A DNA stretch of 14,983 nucleotides from the NCBI GenBank assembly GCA_019911785.1, contig JAIOJM010000002.1, positions 1 through 14,983 of the forward strand, given 5' to 3'. How positions within the stretch are numbered: the first letter of the stretch is position 1; each line of letters starts with the position of its first letter. Under the pieces are notes generated by a model. The model worked only from the letters and a program-made list of their open reading frames with translations, was not told the origin of the DNA and did not search any database. The position numbers and the translations under genes were made by a program. This document shows positions 7,361 through 14,983 of this stretch, one piece after another. The stretch comes from Sulfuricella sp. GTDB taxonomy: Bacteria > Pseudomonadota > Gammaproteobacteria > Burkholderiales > Sulfuricellaceae.

Positions 7361-7439
7361 AGGGATCAGGGGCTAGGGACTAGGAATTGTCTCGCTACGC
7401 GAGATTTTCCTGGCCACTGATCCCTAGCCCCTAGTCCCT
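7361..7439. repeat. Long inverted repeat between aceE and aceF
   Basis: Arms of 23 bases at 7361-7383 and 7417-7439, made of GGGATCAG, GGGGCTA and GGGACTAG blocks. The core GGGGCTAGGGA/TCCCTAGCCCC pairs perfectly. The ATCAG and ACTAG ends are swapped between the arms and give wobbles and mismatches. The element fills most of the 103-bp gap and ends 4 bases before the AAGGAG of aceF. In the mRNA it would form a long hairpin next to the aceF ribosome binding site, a layout able to affect translation or 3' stability of the aceE message. Confidence 0.75.
7390..7407 (+). terminator. Small hairpin plus T-tract in the aceE-aceF gap (possible attenuator)
   Basis: TCTCGC (7390-7395) pairs with GCGAGA (7399-7404) over loop TAC, and a run of four T starts at the last stem base's edge (7405-7408). 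It lies in the loop of the larger inverted repeat. The form matches a weak Rho-independent terminator, and partial termination here would lower aceF and lpdA relative to aceE. The stem is short and the T-run is brief, so function is doubtful. Confidence 0.25.
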
Positions 7440-7456
7440 AACAAGGAGAAACTCAA

Positions 7457-8749
7457 GTGCCAACAATAAAAGAAGTCCGTGTTCCCGACATCGGCAATTT
7501 CGACTCCATCGACGTGATCGAGGTACTGGTCAAGGAAGGTGACATCGTCAAGGCCGAAGACGCGCTGATTACGCTGGAAAGCGAAAAAGCCACGATGGAC
7601 ATCCCCGCCCCCTGGAGCGGCAAGGTCACCGCCGTGCGCACCAAGGTGGGAGAAAAGGTTTCCGAAGGCAGCCTGATCCTGTTGATGGAAGTCACGGAAG
7701 AGGGCAAAGCCCCGGCAGCAAAACCGGCAGCCGCCGCACCACAACCCGCAGCTCCTGTAACCACAGCACCGGCGGCCGTTGCGCCTACCAGGGCTGTGGC
7801 CCCAGCCGCGCCGGTTGCCCCGGCACCGTTAGCCGAGACCGGCGAAAACACAAAAGTCCACGCCAGCCCGTCGGTGCGTGCCTTCGCCCGCGAACTGGGC
7901 GTCAACCTCACCCTGGTCAACGGTTCCGGCCCGAAGCGCCGCATCCTGAAGGAAGACGTGCAGGCCTTCGTCAAGGCCGAACTGTCGCGCCCGCGCGGCG
8001 GCGCTGCCGGCCTGTCGGTGCTGGAAATGCCGCAGGTGGATTTTGCCAAGTTCGGCGCGATCGAAGTCAGGCCGCTCACCAAGATCAAGAAAGTATCCGG
8101 CGCCAACCTGCACCGCAACTGGGTCACCGCGCCCCACGTCACCCAGCACGAGGAAGCCGACATCACCGAGCTGGAAGCCTTCCGCAAGGCGATGAGCGAC
8201 GAGGCACAGAAACAGGGCGTCCGCCTCACCCTGCCGGCGTTCCTGATCAAGGCCATGGCAGCGGCGCTAAAAGCCCATCCCAACTTCAACGCCTCCCTCT
8301 CCGCGGACGGCGAGAGCCTGGTGTTCAAGCAATACATTCATATCGGCATGGCGGTGGACACGCCGGACGGGCTGGTGGTGCCGGTGATCCGCAATGCCGA
8401 CCAGAAAGGCGTGCTGGATCTGGCGCGCGAGCTGATGACCGTCAGCCAGAAGGCGCGCGACAAGAAGCTCACCCCCGGCGAAATGCAGGGTGGCAGCATC
8501 AGCATTTCCAGCCTGGGCGGTATCGGCGGCAGCTTCTTCACGCCCATCATCAACCTGCCGGAAGTGGCGGTGCTCGGCATCTCCCGCGCCACCATGAAGC
8601 CGGTGTGGAACGGCAAGGAATTCGTGCCGCGCCTGATGCTGCCGCTGTCGCTGTCTTACGACCACCGCGTAATCGACGGCGCCCAGGGCGCGCGCTTCAT
8701 CACCGACCTGAGCCAGATGCTGGCGGACGTGAGAAGGTTGCTGCTTTAA
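7457..8749 (+). CDS. aceF: Pyruvate dehydrogenase E2, dihydrolipoamide acetyltransferase
   Basis: Core subunit of the pyruvate dehydrogenase complex; transfers the acetyl group from lipoyl-lysine to CoA. It is 430 residues with a GTG start at 7457 and AAGGAG about eight bases upstream; no nearer ATG gives a complete lipoyl domain. Domains in order: one lipoyl domain (about 1-80, lipoylated K44 in ESEKATM); an Ala/Pro/Val-rich flexible linker (about 84-130); an E1/E3-binding domain (about 133-173, starting [15 protein letters not shown]); and the catalytic domain (about 200-430) ending in DHRVIDG with active-site H403 and D407. E. coli AceF has three lipoyl domains, so this is a single-lipoyl form. 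A second lipoyl domain of the operon is on LpdA. Palindromes flank the gene on both sides. Confidence 0.97.
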   Translation: MPTIKEVRVPDIGNFDSIDVIEVLVKEGDIVKAEDALITLESEKATMDIPAPWSGKVTAVRTKVGEKVSEGSLILLMEVTEEGKAPAAKPAAAAPQPAAPVTTAPAAVAPTRAVAPAAPVAPAPLAETGENTKVHASPSVRAFARELGVNLTLVNGSGPKRRILKEDVQAFVKAELSRPRGGAAGLSVLEMPQVDFAKFGAIEVRPLTKIKKVSGANLHRNWVTAPHVTQHEEADITELEAFRKAMSDEAQKQGVRLTLPAFLIKAMAAALKAHPNFNASLSADGESLVFKQYIHIGMAVDTPDGLVVPVIRNADQKGVLDLARELMTVSQKARDKKLTPGEMQGGSISISSLGGIGGSFFTPIINLPEVAVLGISRATMKPVWNGKEFVPRLMLPLSLSYDHRVIDGAQGARFITDLSQMLADVRRLLL

Positions 8750-8765
8750 CAAATAAAAGCGATTA

Positions 8766-8835
8766 ACCGCAGAGGACGCGGAGGACGCAGAGGAGTTCAA
8801 GGGTTAGGTTTGTTTTCCTCTGCGTCCTCTGCGGT
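8766..8835. repeat. CCGCAGAGGACGC-type inverted repeat between aceF and lpdA
   Basis: ACCGCAGAGGACGCGGAGG (8766-8784) pairs with the complementary arm at 8817-8835 with a single mismatch. The left side also contains a second, shifted copy of GGACGCAGAGGA, so the arm itself is a tandem of an approximately nine-base unit. The loop is about 32 bases. It occupies most of the 108-bp gap and ends about 10 bases before the lpdA ribosome binding site. There is no T-tract, so it is unlikely to be a terminator. Confidence 0.78.
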
Positions 8836-8857
8836 GAGAGACTTTAAGGAATCCAGA

Positions 8858-10579
8858 ATGCCAAAAATTATCGAAATCACCGTGCCGGACATTGGCGACT
8901 TCAAGAACGTCGAAGTCATCGAAATCCTGGTGAAGCCGGGGGATAAGATCCAGAAGGACGACTCGCTGGTCTCGCTGGAAAGCGAGAAGGCGACGATGGA
9001 GATCCCCTCGTCCCATGCCGGCGTGGTCAAGGCGCTCAAGCTGAAGGTCGGCGACAAGGTTTCCCAGGGATCGCTGATTCTTACCCTGGAAGCCGAACAG
9101 GAAAGTGCGCCAGTCCCGCAGCCGGAAGCCCCTGAGCAGCCTGCGGCCGTAGCTGCCACCACGATATCCGCAGCGGAAATCCAGGCCGACGTGGTGGTGC
9201 TGGGCGCCGGCCCGGGCGGCTACACCGCCGCCTTCCGCGCCGCCGATCTGGGCAAGAAGGTGGTCCTGATCGAACGCTATCCGAGTCTCGGCGGCGTCTG
9301 CCTCAACGTCGGCTGCATTCCCTCCAAGGCGCTGCTGCATGTCGCCAAGGTCATCTCCGAGGCGGAAGAGGTCAGCCACCACGGCGTCAGCTTCGGCAAG
9401 CCGAAAATCGATATCGACCAGATCCGTGCCTGGAAAGAAAGCGTGGTCGCCAAGCTCACTGGCGGGCTGGGCTCATTGGCGAAGCAGCGCAACGTCCAGG
9501 TAATTCGCGGCGTCGGCCAGTTTATCGCACCCCATCACATCCGTGTCGAAACCGCAGAAGGCGAAGTCACGGTGACATTCGACAACGCCATCATCGCTGC
9601 CGGATCGCAGGCGGTGAAGATCCCGACCTTCCCGGTCGACCCGCGCGTGATTGACTCGACTGGCGCGCTTCAGCTGGCTGACGTTCCGAAAAGAATGCTG
9701 GTCATCGGCGGCGGCATCATCGGCCTGGAAATGGCCACCGTCTACCACGCGCTAGGAGCAAAAATCACCGTTGTGGAGCGTGGCCCACAGCTCATGCCCG
9801 GCGCCGACCCGGACATCGTCAGACCCCTGCTCAAGCGCATCGAGAAACTCTACGAAGGCATCCTGCTCAACACCAGCGTGGCGGCACTGGAGGCAAAGAA
9901 GGACGGCATCCTCGCCACCTTCGACGGAGACAACGCCCCGGCGCCGCAGCTGTTCGACCGGGTGCTGGTTGCGGTGGGTCGCAGCCCCAACGGCAAGCTG
10001 ATCGGCGCCGAGAACGCCGGCATCCGGGTCAGCGATCAAGGCTTCATCCCGGTGGACAAGCAGCAGCGCACCAACATCCCGCACATCTTCGCCATCGGCG
10101 ACGTCGTCGGCCAGCCGATGCTGGCGCACAAGGCGGTGCACGAGGGCAAGGTAGCCGCGGAGGTGATTGCCGGCCACAAGGCGGCATTCGACCCCAGCAC
10201 CATCCCCTCGGTCGCCTACACCGACCCGGAAGTGGCGTGGATGGGGCTGACCGAGACCGAGGCCAAGGCGCAGGGCATCGCCTACGAGAAGGCATCGTTC
10301 CCCTGGGCGGCCAGTGGCCGTGCGCTCTCCATCGGCCGCGACGAGGGCATCACCAAGCTGATCGTCGAGAAGGAGTCCCGCCGCATCCTCGGCGCCGGCA
10401 TCGTCGGCAGCAATGCCGGCGAGCTGATCGCGGAAGCCGTGCTGGCGCTGGAAATGGGCGCGGACGCGCAGGATATCGGGCTGACCATCCATCCCCACCC
10501 GACCCTGTCGGAAACCCTGGGTTTCGCGGCGGAAATGGTGGAAGGCACCATCACCGATCTCTACATAAAACGTAAATAG
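8858..10579 (+). CDS. lpdA: Dihydrolipoamide dehydrogenase (E3) with N-terminal lipoyl domain
   Basis: FAD- and NAD-dependent E3 of the pyruvate dehydrogenase complex; reoxidises dihydrolipoyl groups. The start is ATG 8858 with AAGGA at 8846-8850; upstream codons in frame lie in the palindrome and add nothing to the domain. It is 573 residues, about 100 longer than a plain E3. Residues 1-80 are a lipoyl domain with K44 in ESEKATM, closely resembling that of AceF, and a short Ala/Pro/Gln linker follows. The E3 part has the FAD motif GAGPGG (116-121), the redox disulfide C148/C153 in GGVCLNVGCIPSKA, the NAD motif GGGIIG (284-289), the second FAD contact FAIGDV near 411, and the C-terminal catalytic pair H547/E552 in HPHPTLSE. 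Lipoyl-E3 fusions are known from Neisseria and Ralstonia. Last gene of the pdh operon. Confidence 0.97.
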   Translation: MPKIIEITVPDIGDFKNVEVIEILVKPGDKIQKDDSLVSLESEKATMEIPSSHAGVVKALKLKVGDKVSQGSLILTLEAEQESAPVPQPEAPEQPAAVAATTISAAEIQADVVVLGAGPGGYTAAFRAADLGKKVVLIERYPSLGGVCLNVGCIPSKALLHVAKVISEAEEVSHHGVSFGKPKIDIDQIRAWKESVVAKLTGGLGSLAKQRNVQVIRGVGQFIAPHHIRVETAEGEVTVTFDNAIIAAGSQAVKIPTFPVDPRVIDSTGALQLADVPKRMLVIGGGIIGLEMATVYHALGAKITVVERGPQLMPGADPDIVRPLLKRIEKLYEGILLNTSVAALEAKKDGILATFDGDNAPAPQLFDRVLVAVGRSPNGKLIGAENAGIRVSDQGFIPVDKQQRTNIPHIFAIGDVVGQPMLAHKAVHEGKVAAEVIAGHKAAFDPSTIPSVAYTDPEVAWMGLTETEAKAQGIAYEKASFPWAASGRALSIGRDEGITKLIVEKESRRILGAGIVGSNAGELIAEAVLALEMGADAQDIGLTIHPHPTLSETLGFAAEMVEGTITDLYIKRK

Positions 10580-10591
10580 GGAAGAACTGAA

Positions 10592-10711
10592 CTAGTAGAC
10601 AGTCATGTTGAATTTGCGTGATGTAGGAGCGACCTCCCGGTCGCGAACCACCGAATTCGCGACCGGGAGGTCGCTCCTACATACCATCGTTTCATGTTGA
10701 CTGACTACTAG
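10592..10711. repeat. Outer inverted repeat enclosing REP doublet C
   Basis: CTAGTAGACAGTCA (10592-10605) is matched by the complementary arm TGACTGACTACTAG (10698-10711), with one difference in 14 bases. Inside them, TCATGTTGA appears as a direct repeat (10603-10611 and 10692-10700). The flanks between these arms and the inner REP doublet are both 16 bases long. The whole is a symmetric 120-bp nested palindrome in the convergent lpdA/alaS gap. It may be a composite of two repeat families, or one larger element. Confidence 0.65.
10622..10681. repeat. REP doublet C, TGTAGGAG family, perfect 26-bp arms
   Basis: A 60-bp perfect inverted repeat: 26-base arms with an eight-base loop (CCACCGAA). 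Each arm has the TGTAGGAG head and its own hairpin, GCGACC-TCCC-GGTCGC, then GAA. The head is identical to doublets A and B 6 kb away. The stem bases differ, but always in pairs (A-T, C-G, C-G at positions that are G-C, C-G, G-C or C-G, C-G, G-C in B). The perfect arms suggest a recent or well-maintained copy. It could fold in the lpdA transcript on one strand or the alaS transcript on the other. Confidence 0.82.
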
Positions 10712-10737
10712 CCCAATGCCCCCTTGATGGGAGAACA

Positions 10738-10774
10738 TCCGGCGGATTACGGCCTTCGGCCTGATCCGCCCTAC
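10738..10774 (-). repeat. GTAGG-headed hairpin at the alaS 3' end
   Basis: On the - strand the element begins GTAGG at 10774 and continues GCGGATCAGGCC, loop GAA, GGCCGTAATCCGCC, forming a 12-13 bp stem with one bulge. It starts 4 bases past the alaS stop codon region, so it is in the alaS 3' untranslated region. No T-run follows, so it is a REP-type hairpin rather than a classical terminator, but it could protect the mRNA end. Confidence 0.6.
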
Positions 10775-10777
10775 GCA

Positions 10778-13399
<2,622 letters not shown>

Positions 13400-13453
13400 G
13401 TCATCAACCAATTAAATTTATATTCTTGAACCACATATCGTCACATCGATTTG

Positions 13454-13813
13454 CTACTGGCCGGGCAGCCGTCCGGTTTCCTTGATGTGGAGGCCGATCG
13501 ACCTGCCACCGATGATCGCAAGACTTTCCACCTTGCCGCTAATCGTGACGACCTCCTGCTCCGCTGGCACCGTACCCGCGGGTATAACCGCTATTTCTCC
13601 CGTACCATCGTCGAGGGTGAACATACTGAGCTCCAGCAGAGGGATCTTGGTCAGCGATTTCACCTTGCCCCTGATCTTGATTTCCTTGCCTTCAAAACTC
13701 GCGGGAGCCGCCGTAATTTCACGAATCTGCGTGTAGCCAAAGGGCAAGCTGGCGCAGCCGACAAGCGCAGCCAGCCCGAGGAAGAGTCCCAGCCGAAGGA
13801 ATTTTTTCATCAT
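13454..13813 (-). CDS. Small lipoprotein with OB-fold-like domain
   Basis: I do not recognise this protein by name. It is 119 residues from ATG 13813. The signal peptide ends in lipobox LVGC with lipidated C20 and Ala at +2, so outer-membrane localisation is likely. The rest, about residues 35-110, is all-beta in appearance: EIKIRGKVKSLTKIPLLE, then FTLDDGTGEIAVI, then EVVTISGKVES. The repeated (K/S)GKV-type strands and the D-D-G-T-G-E turn resemble OB-fold proteins of the tRNA_anti or BOF type. No catalytic residues are seen. It lies 46 bases after recX and 54 before alaS on the same strand, where many proteobacteria have recX and alaS adjacent. The function is unknown; an envelope role is inferred only from the lipobox. 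Confidence 0.78.
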   Translation of the reverse strand: MMKKFLRLGLFLGLAALVGCASLPFGYTQIREITAAPASFEGKEIKIRGKVKSLTKIPLLELSMFTLDDGTGEIAVIPAGTVPAEQEVVTISGKVESLAIIGGRSIGLHIKETGRLPGQ

Positions 13814-13819
13814 ATCCAT

Positions 13820-13824
13820 CCTCT
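13820..13824 (-). promoter_or_regulatory. Ribosome binding site deciding the lipoprotein start
   Basis: The minus strand reads AGAGG at 13824-13820, and three in-frame ATGs follow at 13819, 13813 and 13810. The first abuts the site with no spacing, which rules it out. The second has a six-base spacing and the third nine. The second (13813) is preferred. Confidence 0.6.
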
Positions 13825-13859
13825 TTTCAGGTTAACCAAGAAATCCGCATTGGCAGCGT

Positions 13860-14309
13860 TCACGAATCACCGCCATTTTCCAGCACCTTGGCAATCACGG
13901 GGAAAGAAAAGCCGCGACCTTGCAGGAAGCGTGTCTGTTTCGCACGTTCTTTCGCATCCTCCGGCATCTTGCCGAATTTTTTCGTCCAGATCATGCGGGC
14001 AGTTTCCAGATCGTTTTCCTGCATCTGCGGCAGGGCCTGCTCGATCAGTTCTTCGGCGACTCCCTTTTCCCGCAGTTCGTGGGCGATATACCGGCTACCG
14101 TAGCGGCCGCTACGCGCATGAACCACCTGCTCGACAAAGCGCTGCTCGGACAACCAGCCGCGTGCCTTGAAATCAGCCAGCAGGTCTTCGAGAGAGTCCG
14201 ATTCCTCGGTGTAAGGCAGCAGCTTGCGATACAGCTCATCGCGGGTATATTCGCGCCGCGCGAGGCAGTTCAACGCCCGTTGCCTGACGGTCAGGGCGTC
14301 ACGCGCCAT
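13860..14309 (-). CDS. recX: Regulatory protein RecX
   Basis: Modulator of RecA: RecX binds the RecA filament and limits its extension and activities. It is 149 residues, a normal RecX length, and is composed of the family's tandem three-helix repeats. The typical opening ALNCLARREYTRDELYRKL is followed by FKARGWLSEQRFVEQVVHAR and then the signature RYGSRYIAHELREKGV; the C-terminal repeat ends RFLQGRGFSFPVIAKVL. It starts 29 bases after the recA stop on the same strand, the standard recA-recX operon layout, so it is probably expressed by read-through from recA. A weak AGGGA lies about nine bases before the ATG. Confidence 0.95.
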   Translation of the reverse strand: MARDALTVRQRALNCLARREYTRDELYRKLLPYTEESDSLEDLLADFKARGWLSEQRFVEQVVHARSGRYGSRYIAHELREKGVAEELIEQALPQMQENDLETARMIWTKKFGKMPEDAKERAKQTRFLQGRGFSFPVIAKVLENGGDS

Positions 14310-14338
14310 GGCCGTTTCCCTGCATCAATCGGCTGGGA

Positions 14339-14983
14339 TCAGGCATCCACCGTATCGGGGTCGACCGTCGCCGGCAGGCCGCTCACGCCGACGGCAGCGC
14401 GCACCTTGCCCTCGATCTCAACGGCGATGTCCTTGTGCTCCTTCAGGTACTCGCGCGAGTTGTCCTTGCCCTGGCCGATCTTCTCGCCCTTGTAGCTGTA
14501 CCAAGCGCCGGATTTCTCGACGATCTTGTGCGCCACGCCCAGCTCGATGATCTCGCCTTCGCGCGAGATGCCCTCGCCGTAGAGGATGTCGAATTCGGCC
14601 TGCTTGAAAGGCGGCGCGACCTTGTTCTTGACCACCTTGACGCGGGTTTCCGAGCCGACCACTTCCTCGCCCTTCTTGATCGCGCCGGTGCGGCGGATGT
14701 CCAGGCGCACCGAGGCGTAGAACTTGAGTGCATTGCCGCCGGTGTTGGTTTCCGGGTTGCCGAACATGACGCCGATCTTCATGCGGATCTGGTTGATGAA
14801 GATCACCAGGGTATTGGTGCGCTTGATGTTGCCGGTGAGCTTGCGCAGCGCCTGCGACATCAGCCGGGCCTGCAGCCCCATGTGGGAGTCGCCCATTTCG
14901 CCTTCGATCTCGGCCTTGGGGGTCAGTGCCGCCACCGAGTCGATCACCACGATATCCACCGAGCCGGAACGCACCAGCATGTC
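14339..14983 (-). CDS. recA: Recombinase RecA (3' part)
   Basis: Recombinase for strand exchange and SOS co-protease activity. The window end cuts the gene: 214 residues are visible from roughly the Walker B strand ([20 protein letters not shown]) onward. Also present are the [18 protein letters not shown] segment with loop L2 ([17 protein letters not shown]), the [10 protein letters not shown] segment, and the C-terminal domain with [17 protein letters not shown]. The Walker A motif and N-terminal domain lie beyond position 14983. The C-terminal tail ([13 protein letters not shown]) is short and less acidic than that of E. coli. Any LexA operator would be outside the window. Confidence 0.97.
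   Translation of the reverse strand, partial: DMLVRSGSVDIVVIDSVAALTPKAEIEGEMGDSHMGLQARLMSQALRKLTGNIKRTNTLVIFINQIRMKIGVMFGNPETNTGGNALKFYASVRLDIRRTGAIKKGEEVVGSETRVKVVKNKVAPPFKQAEFDILYGEGISREGEIIELGVAHKIVEKSGAWYSYKGEKIGQGKDNSREYLKEHKDIAVEIEGKVRAAVGVSGLPATVDPDTVDA

Noticed and set aside
8766..8835. Terminator between aceF and lpdA
   Set aside because: The palindrome has no T-tract on the + strand, and the operon is expected to continue into lpdA.
8810..8857. Upstream start for lpdA
   Set aside because: Those 16 codons run through the palindrome. ATG 8858 has a good AAGGA and begins exactly at the lipoyl domain.
13451..14170. + strand open frame opposite the lipoprotein and recX
   Set aside because: It overlaps two well-supported minus-strand genes and its translation matches no family.

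Overview
The window looks like chromosomal DNA of a betaproteobacterium. This is an inference from gene order and protein character. The recA-recX-(lipoprotein)-alaS order, a homodimer-type pyruvate dehydrogenase E1, an E3 that carries its own lipoyl domain (as in Neisseria and Ralstonia), and a Tad pilus locus all fit that group. No phage, IS transposase, CRISPR array, tRNA or rRNA was seen.

Layout. Positions 1-2665 (+ strand) hold the end of a Tad/Flp pilus operon: a partial TadB, then TadC, then a TPR lipoprotein with a LytR_C-like C-terminus in the TadD position. A bidirectional terminator-like hairpin (2733-2764) separates it from a convergent M17-family leucyl aminopeptidase (2765-4216, - strand). 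The gene-free stretch 4217-4695 is filled with GTAG-headed palindromic REP-type elements, followed by an AT-rich promoter/leader region. Next is the complete pyruvate dehydrogenase operon on the + strand: aceE (E1), aceF (E2) and lpdA (E3), 4696-10579. Its two internal gaps, about 105 bp each, are each occupied by a different family of imperfect palindrome. The lpdA/alaS convergent gap (10580-10777) holds a perfect REP doublet nested in an outer inverted repeat, plus another GTAG-headed hairpin at the alaS 3' end. From 10778 to the end, the - strand reads recA (partial) -> recX -> a small lipoprotein -> alaS.

How the genes work together. AceE decarboxylates pyruvate and acetylates the lipoyl group on AceF. 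AceF passes the acetyl group to CoA, and LpdA reoxidises the lipoyl group with NAD+. RecA and RecX are the recombinase and its modulator. AlaS charges tRNA-Ala. TadB and TadC form the inner-membrane platform of the Tad pilus machine, and the lipoprotein is probably a pilotin or assembly factor.

The coding content is mostly ordinary core genome. The unusual part is the intergenic DNA. Six REP units share a TGTAGGAG head and have stems that differ in sequence but keep pairing through compensatory changes. At least four other palindrome families occupy the remaining gaps, including both junctions inside the pdh operon. I found no convincing new protein system.
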